In this document: piece by piece, positions 16,794 through 25,570 of the stretch
How the letters are laid out: each line of letters opens with the position of its first letter
How positions within the stretch are numbered: position 1 is the first letter of the stretch
From: Pseudomonadota bacterium
GTDB lineage: Bacteria > Pseudomonadota > Alphaproteobacteria > Rhizobiales > Xanthobacteraceae
Assembly: GCA_023387735.1 (NCBI GenBank)
Contig: JAEWHP010000020.1
Span: 310,001-374,000 of the forward strand
Reading direction: 5' to 3'
Length of the DNA stretch: 64,000 nt
Program-made: the position numbers and the translations under genes
Notes under the pieces: model-generated
What the model saw: only the letters and a program-made list of their open reading frames with translations
Databases searched by the model: none
What the model was told of the DNA's origin: nothing

Positions 16794-16881
16794 GTCATGC
16801 CCGGGCTTGACCCGGGCATCCATCCCCTTCGCGAGACTCTTGCGAAGGCGATGGATTGCCGGGTCAAGCCCGGCAATGACA
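16794..16881. repeat. Intergenic palindromic repeat, family B
   Basis: Left arm GTCATGCCCGGGCTTGACCC and right arm GGGTCAAGCCCGGCAATGAC are inverted, with ATCCATCCCC and GATGGAT inside. It lies between the pirin and wrbA genes. It is a separate sequence type from family A although it shares the terminal TCAT/ATGA words. Confidence 0.7.
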
Positions 16882-16926
16882 GTCGATTTTTTCTCGAACA
16901 ACACATCAAACTCAGGGAATACCACC

Positions 16927-17526
16927 ATGGCCAAAGTTCTCGTGCTCTACTACTCCGCCTACGGTCACATCGAAGCGATGGCGAATGCGGTCGCCGAAGG
17001 CGCCCGCAGCGCCGGCGCCACCGTCGACATCAAGCGCGTGCCGGAACTGGTGCCGGAAGCCGTCGCCAAGGCTTCGCACTACAAGCTCGACCAGGCAGCG
17101 CCGATCGCGAAGGTCGATGACCTTGCGAACTATGACGCCATCATCGTCGGCACCGGCACCCGCTTCGGCCGCATGGCGTCGCAGATGGCGAACTTCCTCG
17201 ACCAGGCCGGCGGGCTCTGGGCCAAGGGCGCGCTGCACGGCAAGGTCGGCGGCGCCTTCACCTCGACCGCGACCCAGCATGGCGGACAGGAAACCACGCT
17301 GTTCTCTGTTATCACCAACCTGCTGCATTTCGGCATGACCATCGTCGGCCTCAACTATGGATTCGCCGGCCAGATGAAACTCGACGAGGTCACCGGCGGC
17401 GCACCCTACGGTGCCACCACGATCACCGGCGGCGACGGCAGCCGCCAGCCGAGCGAGAACGAACTTGCTGGCGCGCGGTATCAGGGCAAGGCGATCGCAG
17501 AGACCGCCAACAAGCTGCATGGCTGA
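16927..17526 (+). CDS. wrbA: NAD(P)H:quinone oxidoreductase WrbA
   Basis: 199 residues, full WrbA length. Flavodoxin-like fold with the FMN phosphate loop YYSAYGHIEAMA, GTGTRFGRM and the WrbA-specific STATQHGGQETT segment. It reduces quinones by two electrons with FMN, limiting semiquinone formation. I start at ATG 16927 (MAKVLVLYYS); the frame is open upstream into the palindromic repeat. Last gene of the LysR-linked SDR-pirin-WrbA set, with the repeat between pirin and wrbA. Confidence 0.94.
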   Translation: MAKVLVLYYSAYGHIEAMANAVAEGARSAGATVDIKRVPELVPEAVAKASHYKLDQAAPIAKVDDLANYDAIIVGTGTRFGRMASQMANFLDQAGGLWAKGALHGKVGGAFTSTATQHGGQETTLFSVITNLLHFGMTIVGLNYGFAGQMKLDEVTGGAPYGATTITGGDGSRQPSENELAGARYQGKAIAETANKLHG

Positions 17527-17623
17527 CGCGACAGGGGCGGCATTCTCATCGGGCAATGCCGCCCCATTTGTCGGATTCGTGATATGCGTAATGAGCCAGT
17601 GACGCTCGCACAGGGGTTCAGTC

Positions 17624-18571
17624 ATGAGCAGCAATTCCAGAACCGCGTGGCCGGAACTCCCGACCGAGGAATGGCGCGAGACCTACGCCACACTGCACTT
17701 GTGGACCCAGATCGTCGGCAAGATCCGCCTGACAAAATCTCCGTGGCTCAATCATTCCTGGCACGTGGCGCTGTACGTCACGCCGCGCGGATTGACGACG
17801 TCGCCGGTGCCGGACGGCACGCGGACGTTCCAGATCGACTTCGATTTCATCGATCATCGCCTGCGAATCTCGACCAGCGACGGCGTGCATCGGCAATTTG
17901 CGCTGCCGGGTCATTCGGTCGCGAGCTTCTATGGCGCCATCATGGAGGCGCTTGCCGAACTCGGCATTGCGGTGGCCATCGACGAGATGCCGAACGAACT
18001 GCCTGACCCGGTGCGATTCTCGCAGGATACCGCGCACGCGTCCTACGATCCCGATGCCGTCGGGCGCCTCTTACAGATTCTCGTCAATAGCGACCGTGTC
18101 TTCAAGCAGTTCCGCACGGGTTTTCTCGGCAAGGCGAGCCCGGTGCATTTCTTCTGGGGCAGTTTCGATCTCGCCGTGACGCGCTTCTCCGGACGCCGCG
18201 CGCCGCGCCATCCCGGCGGCGTGCCCAATCTGCCTGACGCGGTCGCGCATGAAGCCTATTCGCACGAAGTCAGCAGCGCCGGCTTCTGGCCCGGCAGCGG
18301 CGCGATCGATTATCCCGCGTTCTATTCCTACGCCTATCCGGAGCCTTCAGGCTTCCGGACGGCAAAGGTGCGGCCGGACGCGGCGTTCTTCAGCGAAGCG
18401 ATGAGCGAGTTCGTCCTGCCCTATGACGCCGTGCGCAAGTCTGGTGATCCCGACAAGACACTGCTCGATTTCCTCGATAGCACCTATGAAGCTGCCGCGA
18501 ACGCAGCGAAGTGGGATCGCGAAGCGCTCGAATGCGATCCGGGACAGCCGGGCGTCGTGAGAAAGGTCTGA
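17624..18571 (+). CDS. DUF5996 family protein
   Basis: 315 residues. It opens WPELPTEEWRETYATLHLWTQIVGKIRL and continues with the SHWH-type stretch WLNHSWHVALYVTPRGLTTS, both typical of DUF5996. A later VHFFWGSFDLAVTRFSGR segment and several His/Trp-rich patches are conserved-looking. No signal peptide or membrane segment. The biochemical role is unknown. It stands alone downstream of wrbA with about 100 bases between. Confidence 0.8.
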   Translation: MSSNSRTAWPELPTEEWRETYATLHLWTQIVGKIRLTKSPWLNHSWHVALYVTPRGLTTSPVPDGTRTFQIDFDFIDHRLRISTSDGVHRQFALPGHSVASFYGAIMEALAELGIAVAIDEMPNELPDPVRFSQDTAHASYDPDAVGRLLQILVNSDRVFKQFRTGFLGKASPVHFFWGSFDLAVTRFSGRRAPRHPGGVPNLPDAVAHEAYSHEVSSAGFWPGSGAIDYPAFYSYAYPEPSGFRTAKVRPDAAFFSEAMSEFVLPYDAVRKSGDPDKTLLDFLDSTYEAAANAAKWDREALECDPGQPGVVRKV

Positions 18572-18591
18572 AGCGTCGAAGTTTGAAGCGT

Positions 18592-18672
18592 CGTAGGGTG
18601 GGTTAGCACAGCGCAGCTCGCCATCAGGCAAGACAGATGGTGCGCGACGCCCCCCGGCTAACCCACCCCACA
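18592..18672. repeat. Intergenic palindromic repeat, related to the RAYT REP ends
   Basis: Begins CGTAGGGTGGGTTAGC and ends GCTAACCCACCCCAC, an inverted pair about 80 bases apart. The first ten bases (CGTAGGGTGG) match the end of the RAYT REP, but the interior differs, so this is a sister or chimeric family. It lies between convergent genes. Confidence 0.65.
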
Positions 18673-18682
18673 AGTCGCGCAA

Positions 18683-18877
18683 CTAGTGCCGCGACTCCGG
18701 CTTCACCACGGTCTGGCGGACTTCCGCACCGCAATCCGCACACTCGTAGGTGAATTCGATCTTGGCCATGCTCCAATGCGGTTCGATATCGCGAATGTAC
18801 ATTGGTATTCCTACGCAGCTTGGGCAGATGACGTAGGCTGGCTCGGCGTCATCGTGATGGTGGATGTAGGCTGGCAT
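18683..18877 (-). CDS. Small zinc-ribbon-like protein
   Basis: 64 residues from ATG 18877 (MPAYIHHHDDAEP), preceded by GGGGAGAGTC. Two CxxC knuckles, YVICPSCVG and YECADCGAE, about 32 residues apart, predict one bound zinc. An N-terminal HHHDD cluster is also visible. The frame extends upstream to 18946 without a better start. Function unknown; zinc-ribbon binding of nucleic acid or protein is the general expectation. Confidence 0.65.
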   Translation of the reverse strand: MPAYIHHHDDAEPAYVICPSCVGIPMYIRDIEPHWSMAKIEFTYECADCGAEVRQTVVKPESRH

Positions 18878-19170
18878 GTTGACTCTCCCCACGGCAGCAT
18901 TCACCAGTGTCCCTGACCCGGCGAGGAGCATACGCCTCTGCGGCACGGGCGATCATGAACTTTCGCGAACACATCTAGAACGTGCACACAATTCGCGCGA
19001 CCGTGTCCGCTCGGTCACATCGGGTTGATTCTGTCCGCGTCACAACGACTTACGAAGGACGCAGGCCTTCAAGCACGCGATCCCGGGGTATAACGTGGCA
19101 AGAAGAAGGCCCACCCGCCGGGAGCAGGTGAGCCCTTCCGCATTGAAGCGAAATTCTCGCCGCCGCGTGA

Positions 19171-19773
19171 CTACAGTTCCTTGATCTGCACCTTGCGCCA
19201 CTTCATCACGCCCGAGCCGTATTGCAGGGCCAGCGGACCGCTGGCGTGTTTCGAATCCTGCACATCGACGGTCTTCTGACCGTTGAACATCACGACGAGA
19301 TGCGGGCCCTTGGCCGTGATCTCGAACGTGTTCCACTTGCCGCCGGCCTTGGGCATCGGATCGACCTTGGCGATATCGACGATTGCGCCGGTGCCGTAGG
19401 TCGGATCGGGCCGCTTGTCGAAGATGTTCACCTCGTAGCAGATCTTGGCGTCGATCTTGGCCGACTGGTCGCAGCGAATGAAGATGCCGCTATTGGCATC
19501 GTCGTCGGCCCAGAACTCGGCCTTGATCTGGAAATCCTTGTACGATTTCTTACTGACGAGATAGGACGGATCCTTGCCCTCGGTGATCTTGTCGGCGACC
19601 AGCGCGCCGTCCTTCATCGCCCAGTTGGCTTTGCCGACCTCGGTCCAGTCGCCCATCTTCTTGTCGTCAACCAGCGTCACCCAACCGTCGCCCTGGCCCG
19701 ATGCAATGCTGGAAAACTGAACAGCGGCGGCGCCCACCAGGAGACCCGCAGCGAGTATCGACAAGCGCTTCAT
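19171..19773 (-). CDS. DUF1080 (3-keto-disaccharide hydrolase-type) secreted protein
   Basis: 200 residues with a signal peptide (LSILAAGLLVGAAAVQFSSIA). The mature chain has the concanavalin-like DUF1080 pattern: WVTLVDDKKMGDWTEVGKAN, DFQIKAEFWADDDANSGIFI, RCD, CYEVNIFDKRPDP and the closing LQYGSGVMKWRKVQIKEL. Relatives bind or hydrolyse keto-disaccharides in the periplasm. Start ATG 19773 follows GGGAGGACAATTCC. The gene stands alone; the 220 bases after it show no gene. Confidence 0.85.
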   Translation of the reverse strand: MKRLSILAAGLLVGAAAVQFSSIASGQGDGWVTLVDDKKMGDWTEVGKANWAMKDGALVADKITEGKDPSYLVSKKSYKDFQIKAEFWADDDANSGIFIRCDQSAKIDAKICYEVNIFDKRPDPTYGTGAIVDIAKVDPMPKAGGKWNTFEITAKGPHLVVMFNGQKTVDVQDSKHASGPLALQYGSGVMKWRKVQIKEL

Positions 19774-19979
19774 GGAATTGTCCTCCCTGACTGTTTTTGT
19801 TGGAGGCGCAACCTATCATCACGAGGGCCGGCGTAAATCCAATTTCCATGCTGCAGTTGCGCTGTGCGGCACCAGACTCGTCGCTCGAGCCGGTCGCACA
19901 TGTGCTTGCGGCTTGGGCTTAGCAACCATTCCGGCCGCGCCGCGTTTTGTACCCTCAACTCATTAGAGGAAAACAAGAC

Positions 19980-20219
19980 ATGGCTGATACCTCACAGATC
20001 CGGGAACACATGGACGTCATCTCTTCCGACAAGAAGACAGTCGGAAAGGTCGACCATCTCGAAGGAACCGACCAGATCAAGCTGACCAAGCAGAGTTCGC
20101 CCGATGGCCAGCATCATCACTTCATTCCGGTGTCATGGGTCGATCATGTCGACCAGCACGTGCATCTCAACAAATCGGGCGCGGACGTGACCTCGCACTG
20201 GCAGCATGGCCGGCAATAG
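19980..20219 (+). CDS. DUF2171 domain protein
   Basis: 79 residues, beginning MADTSQIREHMDVISSDKK. The pattern V-G-K-V-D-H-L-E-G followed by HHHFIPVSWVDHVDQHVHLN is that of DUF2171, a PRC-barrel-like small domain. Strong AGAGGAAAAC ribosome site before ATG 19980. Very His-rich (9 His in 79). No neighbouring partner identifies its role; relatives are often stress-induced. Confidence 0.75.
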   Translation: MADTSQIREHMDVISSDKKTVGKVDHLEGTDQIKLTKQSSPDGQHHHFIPVSWVDHVDQHVHLNKSGADVTSHWQHGRQ

Positions 20220-20273
20220 CCGGCATGCATTGCGCCACCTGCGGATGCCGCTATCATGACGTCAGGAGATTGA

Positions 20274-20618
20274 ATGCACCTCGCGGCTACACTGCAGTTT
20301 GAACGCATGATCGGCGAGTACGCACGCTGGCGTGCCGTTCCCCAGAAGGAACGGTCGCCGGCGCCGGCGTGGTGGTGGGGACCGGCCATGGAACTGCGCA
20401 ACATGGCGCAGCCCCTGCCGGGCGAATGGCGCGTTCAACTCGGACTGCCCGAAGGTGCGAGTTATGCTGTGGGCGCGGAAATCTTTCTCAAGGCGTTTGC
20501 CGGGCAGACTTCCGCGCCGTGGCCCTACGACTTCCCCGGAAAGACCGACATAGCCGACGCAACGGATGTCCGCGACCTTCACCCGCAGCCGTCAGACGAC
20601 AGCGCCTTCCAGCCCTGA
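20274..20618 (+). CDS. Hypothetical protein
   Basis: 114 residues with a Trp-rich segment (RAVPQKERSPAPAWWWGPAM) and the line GEWRVQLGLPEGASYAVGAE. No signal peptide, no recognised domain. ATG 20274 follows AGGAGATTGA. Its last 27 bases overlap the tail of the large c-di-GMP gene on the opposite strand. Its ribosome site and codon pattern look real, but the assignment is modest. Confidence 0.5.
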   Translation: MHLAATLQFERMIGEYARWRAVPQKERSPAPAWWWGPAMELRNMAQPLPGEWRVQLGLPEGASYAVGAEIFLKAFAGQTSAPWPYDFPGKTDIADATDVRDLHPQPSDDSAFQP

Positions 20619-23600
20619 TCCAGCCTCCGGTTGCAGCGATGGCGCAGCCAGCATCGGCGCCGCTTGCAACAGATCGGCCAATTGACCCGACGGCAGCGGC
20701 CTGGAGAACAGGAAACCCTGCATCTCGTCGCAGGCGTGGCTGCGCAGGAATGCCTGCTGCTCGATGGTTTCGACGCCCTCGGCGACGACGGTCATGCCGA
20801 GCGCCTTGCCCATGCTGATGATAGCCTGCGCGATGGCCTGGTCCTCGGAATCGACGGGCAGGTCGCGAATGAACGAGCGATCGATCTTGATGGTGTCGAT
20901 CGGGAACTGTTTCATCAACGACATCGACGAATAACCGGTCCCGAAGTCGTCGATCGCGAGCCTTATGCCGCGGCTCTGGATCGCGTCGAGAATCTTGATG
21001 GCGCGCGACACGTTGCGCATCACCATGCTTTCGGTGACTTCAAGCTGCAGCAGCACCGGCGACATGCCGCTCGCCGCCAGCGCCTCGTCGACGTCCTGCA
21101 ACAGATGCCCGTCGGCGAATTGCCGCGGAGACAGGTTCACAGCCATGGTCACCGGCCGCAGGCCGCGGCGCTGCCAGGCCATGTTCTGCGCGCAAGCTTC
21201 ACGGAGCACCCAGCGGCCGATCGGAACGATCGTGCCGGTCTCCTCGGCCAGCGGAATGAATTGCGCCGGCGACACGCTGCCGAGCTCGGGATGGTTCCAG
21301 CGCAGCAGCGCTTCGACGCCGGTGATCTGGCCGCTCGCCATGTCGATCTTGGGCTGGTAGTGCAGCGTGAACTGGTCGCGCTCCAGCGCGCGGCGCAAGG
21401 CGCTCTCCAGCTTCAGCCGCTCGATCGACTGCGTCTTGATCTCCCGGCTGAAGAAGCGGAAGCCGTTCTTGCCGTCCTCCTTGGCGAGGTACATCGCCAT
21501 GTCGGCATTCTTGGTCAGCGTGAGCATGTCGGCGCCGTCGGCGGGATACATCGCGATCCCGATCGATGCCGTCGTGTGGCATTCGTGACCGCTCAACTGC
21601 AACGGCTGGCTGAGAACCGATAGCAGTTCTCCCGCCACCTGCTCGACCTCGTGCCGTTCGGCCGCTTCTTCCAGAATGACCACGAACTCGTCGCCGCCTA
21701 GCCGCGCCACCACGTCGCTCGCACGCAGCGCGCGCCGCAACCTGCCGCCGATCTCCACCAGCAGCATGTCGCCGGCGTCGTGGCCGAGGGAATCGTTGAT
21801 GACCTTGAACCGATCGAGATCGATGAACAGCAGCGCAAACCGCCGCTGGTAGCGCTCGGCGGCGTCGATCGCCTGCCGCAGCATGCCGTTGAACATCTCG
21901 CGGTTGGGCAGGTTGGTGAGGCTGTCGTGCGACGCCAGATATTCGATGCGCTCGTCCGCCCTGGTCTTTTCGTCGGCGCGGTCGAAGTTCTCCAGCGCGA
22001 ACGAAACGTTGTCGGCGAGGCGCTGCAGCAGTTCGGCGAATTCGGGAATGAACGTGTCCTTCTCGGCGGACATATAGATCATGACGCCGACGGCTTCGCC
22101 GCGAACCAGCAGCGGGAACGCAGCGCCCGACTGGGCGCCGTCGGACCGGACAATGGCGTGGAAGGCAGCGACGCGCTGATCGGCGACATAGTCGTTGGTG
22201 ATACAGGCCCGCCTGGTTCGAAATGCCGTTCCGCTGAGCCCGCGGCCTTCCGGAACGGCGTCACTCACCGATAGCCTGACGTGACGCGTCGTCTCGGCCG
22301 TCGGGCCGGCTGCCGCCACGATGCGCAGAAGATCGCTGTCGGGCTCTGCCAGCGCGACGGTGGTCGAGGTGAACCTGCCGCCGTTCGCCGCGGCTTCGCA
22401 CACCAGCTGAAACAGCTCGATGCGGGATTTGGCGCGCATGATCGCTTCGTTCGTCGCGCTCAGCGAAGCGAACATGCGCGTCAGGCGCTCCTTCTGTATT
22501 TCGGTTCGCGCCTTGTCGTCGGCGCGGTCGAAATTCTCCATCGCGAACGACACGTTGGCGGTGAGCCGCTCCAGCAGCTCGGCGAATTCGGGCGTGAACG
22601 TGTGCTTTTCGGAGGAGATGAAGAACATCACGCCGGCAGGCTCGCCCGCGACGATGAGCGGAAATGCCGCGCCGGACATCGCGCCGTCGCTGTGGATGAA
22701 TTTGTGGAACGCCGACCCGCGAGGATCCGCGCGCAGATCGTTGGCAATGCAGGTTCGCCGGGCACGGAAAGCGTTGCCGCAGAGCCCGCGCCCTTCGGGG
22801 CGATCCGCGTTGGTCGAAACCTTTACCCGGCGCATGTTGCTGGCCGTCGGCCCCGCCACGGCCACCGTATCCATGTCGTCGCTGTCGGGCCGCGCCAGGA
22901 TGATGCTGGTGGAGTTGAAGCGCCCGCCTTTCGCCGCGGCTTCGCATACCAGTTCGAACAGTTCGGCTCGCGACGTCGCGCGCACGATCGCCTCGTTGGT
23001 CGTGCTGAGCGCCCCCAGCATGCGCGCCAGCCGCTCCTTCTGGGCGTCGGCTTTCGCCTTTTCGCTGGCGCGTTCGAAATTTTCCAGCGCGAACGAGACG
23101 TTCTCCGCAATCCGCCCCATCAACGCGACGACCTCTTCGTCCTCGGCCCATGATCTGCCAACGAAGAACATCAGCACGCCGATGCTCTGCCCGGACTTGA
23201 TCAACGGCACCGCGACGCAGGCGGTGACGCCGCTATCCCGCGCGGTCTGCAGCCAGGGGCGCCCCTGCGCGGAGTTGAGGATATCGTGGTTGACGCACGG
23301 CTTCTGCGTTCGGAACGCGCGACCGCAGACGCCGTTTCCGTAGATGTTGTCCGGATCGATCGAGTGCCGCGCCTGCTTGACCTGTTCGACAGCGTCGCCG
23401 GTGCCAGCGACCGGCTCCAGCCAGATCGAGCCCGGCTGCGCGAGCAGGACGACCGTGGCCGCCGACTTTCCGCTGTTGACGGCGGCGCCGCAGACCCGCT
23501 CGTAGAGTTCCTGCTCGTTCTTGGCGCGGAGGATGGCTTCATTGGTTGCACTGATCGCACCGAACATCCGGTTCAACCGCCGCATCGCGCGTTCGCCGGC

Positions 23601-24158
23601 TTTGCGGGCGGCCTCATGATCGAAATTATCAAGCGCAAACGACACGTTCGCCGACACGCGCTGCAGCATCGTAACGATCTGTCCATCGATCGATCGCGCT
23701 TCTTGCCGCGTGACGACGAGTACGCCGACGCTCTCGCCGTTACAGGTCAGCGGCAGCGCTGCCGCGGCGCCTACCTGGGCCGCCTTGACGCTCGCACGCC
23801 AAGCCAGCGAACGCTGGTCATTCAGGAAATCGTTGCTGACACAGACTTGCTGGTCGCGGAAAGCCTGCCCGCAAACACCGGAGCCCTCCGGGGTATTGGC
23901 CACGACCGAAATGTCGACGCCGCGCAGTCGGGCCACGTCATCGCCACAGCCGGCCGCAAAGCGCAGGAGACCGGTGGCGGGATCGTGCAGGAAAATGGCC
24001 GCGGCCAGGAAGTCCCCGCTGGAAAACGCGGCTTCGCAGACCTTCTCGTACAGTTCTTCGGGTGATTTTGCGTACAGAATCGCTTCGTTGGTGGCATTCA
24101 ACGCCGCAAATGTCCGCGCGATATCGGTCTTCACCGTCCCCAGGCTCCCAGCGGGCAA
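20592..24158 (-). CDS. Tandem four-GAF, GGDEF and EAL c-di-GMP turnover protein
   Basis: 1188 residues. Four GAF sensor domains of about 180 residues each (roughly 10-180, 190-370, 375-550, 560-735) are each introduced by a variant of the linker RM-F-(G/A)-(A/S)-I/L-S-A-T-N-E-A-I. GGDEF is intact at about 821 (ARLGGDEFVVI) and has an inhibitory RASD I-site five residues upstream. EAL is intact at about 948 (VEALLRWNH), with the DDFGTGYSS and EGVET motifs. So it should both make and break c-di-GMP under GAF control. No membrane segment is seen; cytoplasmic. It stands alone. The near-identical GAF repeats imply recent internal duplication. Confidence 0.94.
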   Translation of the reverse strand: MPAGSLGTVKTDIARTFAALNATNEAILYAKSPEELYEKVCEAAFSSGDFLAAAIFLHDPATGLLRFAAGCGDDVARLRGVDISVVANTPEGSGVCGQAFRDQQVCVSNDFLNDQRSLAWRASVKAAQVGAAAALPLTCNGESVGVLVVTRQEARSIDGQIVTMLQRVSANVSFALDNFDHEAARKAGERAMRRLNRMFGAISATNEAILRAKNEQELYERVCGAAVNSGKSAATVVLLAQPGSIWLEPVAGTGDAVEQVKQARHSIDPDNIYGNGVCGRAFRTQKPCVNHDILNSAQGRPWLQTARDSGVTACVAVPLIKSGQSIGVLMFFVGRSWAEDEEVVALMGRIAENVSFALENFERASEKAKADAQKERLARMLGALSTTNEAIVRATSRAELFELVCEAAAKGGRFNSTSIILARPDSDDMDTVAVAGPTASNMRRVKVSTNADRPEGRGLCGNAFRARRTCIANDLRADPRGSAFHKFIHSDGAMSGAAFPLIVAGEPAGVMFFISSEKHTFTPEFAELLERLTANVSFAMENFDRADDKARTEIQKERLTRMFASLSATNEAIMRAKSRIELFQLVCEAAANGGRFTSTTVALAEPDSDLLRIVAAAGPTAETTRHVRLSVSDAVPEGRGLSGTAFRTRRACITNDYVADQRVAAFHAIVRSDGAQSGAAFPLLVRGEAVGVMIYMSAEKDTFIPEFAELLQRLADNVSFALENFDRADEKTRADERIEYLASHDSLTNLPNREMFNGMLRQAIDAAERYQRRFALLFIDLDRFKVINDSLGHDAGDMLLVEIGGRLRRALRASDVVARLGGDEFVVILEEAAERHEVEQVAGELLSVLSQPLQLSGHECHTTASIGIAMYPADGADMLTLTKNADMAMYLAKEDGKNGFRFFSREIKTQSIERLKLESALRRALERDQFTLHYQPKIDMASGQITGVEALLRWNHPELGSVSPAQFIPLAEETGTIVPIGRWVLREACAQNMAWQRRGLRPVTMAVNLSPRQFADGHLLQDVDEALAASGMSPVLLQLEVTESMVMRNVSRAIKILDAIQSRGIRLAIDDFGTGYSSMSLMKQFPIDTIKIDRSFIRDLPVDSEDQAIAQAIISMGKALGMTVVAEGVETIEQQAFLRSHACDEMQGFLFSRPLPSGQLADLLQAAPMLAAPSLQPEAGSGLEGAVV

Positions 24159-24486
24159 CGTTAGAGTTGCCTTCGCGGGATTTTATGCGAGCGGCAGGCC
24201 TAAATGCTCGTTATTGGCGAGCGGAAGATCCGATTCAGAGTAAATGTCGGACCAACGGGATGCGCGGTTTCTCCGAAGAACTACGGCCTTGTTGACGTTT
24301 TGTCAGCCATACCGGGCGGACCAACCCGCCCGGTTTCGCACGATGAAACTCCGGATGTCAGCACCCGGCGGGCGCATGGCTAGCAGGACAATCTGCCCTT
24401 GCCGTCGCCCCACCGCTTTGAGACCATGCCGGCCGCGACAACAAGCAAGACCCGCCGTCGGCGCGGGCATCCAAAGAGGAACTCCC
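24159..24486. other. Divergent intergenic region without a gene
   Basis: About 330 bases between the c-di-GMP gene (minus strand) and the Ldh-type gene (plus strand). It should hold the promoters of both. No convincing palindrome, small gene or RNA was seen; the open frames here lack ribosome sites and codon bias. Confidence 0.5.
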
Positions 24487-25539
24487 ATGCCGCTCGTTCA
24501 AGCCGACCGTCTCACGCGCATCGGCTCGGCGCTGCTCAGGGCCGCCGGCGCATCGGAAGAGGAAGCCACCGCCGTTGCTGTCGGCTGCGTCAACGCCAAT
24601 CTCGCCGGCCACGACTCGCACGGGATCATTGCGATCCCGACCTATATCGACCGCGTCAAGGCCGGCCATATCGTGCCCGGCGCCAAATGGACCATCGTCC
24701 AGGAATCGCCGACCACCACTGTCATCGACGGCCATTGGGGGTTCGGCTTCCACGTCAACGCCAAGGCGATGGAGATGACGATCGAGAAGGCCAGGACCGC
24801 CAACGTCGCCGCCTGCACGGTGTTCCGCCAGAGTCACGTCGGCCGGCTCGCCGCCTATCCGATGATGGCGATGCGGGCCGGCATGATCGGGATCGCCGCT
24901 GCCGATTCCGGCCGCTCGCCGAAGCACGTCGCACCGTTCGGCGGCCGTGAGGCCCGGCTCGGCACCAACCCGATCTCCATTGCAGTGCCATCCGATCTCG
25001 AAGCGCCGTTCTATCTGGACATGGCGACCTCGGCGGTGGCGGCCGGCAAGATCGCGCTGTCGGTCGCGCGCGGCGAACAGATTCCGCAGGGCTGGATCAT
25101 CGACCCCGAGGGCCGCCACACCACCGATCCGACCCAGTATCGCAAGGGCGGCGCGCTGCTGCCGCTCGGCGGCAGCGAGGGCTACAAGGGCAGCGGGCTC
25201 GCCGCCATGGTCGAGGTGCTGTGCGGCCTGCTCACGGGCTTAGGCTTCGGCGTCGAGCCGACCGGCCGTCACAACGACGGCTGCTTCATGGCGGTGTTCA
25301 ATGTCGCCGCGTTCCGTCCCCTGAAGGACTTCGAGAAGGAAGTCGGCGAGTTCGCGCGCTATCTGAAATCGACGCCGCCGTCCGAGGGCTCACCCGGGGT
25401 GTTCTATCCCGGCGAGATCGAACACATCCGCGAACAGCAGCGCAGGCGCGACGGCATCGAGGTCGAGGACGCCACCTGGGACAAGCTCAAGGCGTTGGCC
25501 ACAGACTACAAGCTGGCCGCCGAACTCGACCTGAAATGA
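24487..25539 (+). CDS. Ldh-family (malate/L-lactate/ureidoglycolate-type) dehydrogenase
   Basis: 350 residues of the NAD(P)-dependent Ldh family, which is unrelated to the Rossmann lactate dehydrogenases: LVQADRLTRIGSALLRAAG, then AGHDSHGIIAIPTYI with the catalytic His-Gly, FRQSHVGRLAAYP, and the APFGG-x-EARLGTNPISIA cofactor stretch. It oxidises a 2-hydroxy acid or hydroxyamide. ATG 24487 follows AGAGGAACTCCC; an upstream open frame is not used. First gene of a three-gene set with an FMN monooxygenase 31 bases on and a FAH-type hydrolase, a catabolic operon layout. Confidence 0.88.
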   Translation: MPLVQADRLTRIGSALLRAAGASEEEATAVAVGCVNANLAGHDSHGIIAIPTYIDRVKAGHIVPGAKWTIVQESPTTTVIDGHWGFGFHVNAKAMEMTIEKARTANVAACTVFRQSHVGRLAAYPMMAMRAGMIGIAAADSGRSPKHVAPFGGREARLGTNPISIAVPSDLEAPFYLDMATSAVAAGKIALSVARGEQIPQGWIIDPEGRHTTDPTQYRKGGALLPLGGSEGYKGSGLAAMVEVLCGLLTGLGFGVEPTGRHNDGCFMAVFNVAAFRPLKDFEKEVGEFARYLKSTPPSEGSPGVFYPGEIEHIREQQRRRDGIEVEDATWDKLKALATDYKLAAELDLK

Positions 25540-25570
25540 AATCCGGTACCGCGCGAACAAGGAGAACGGC

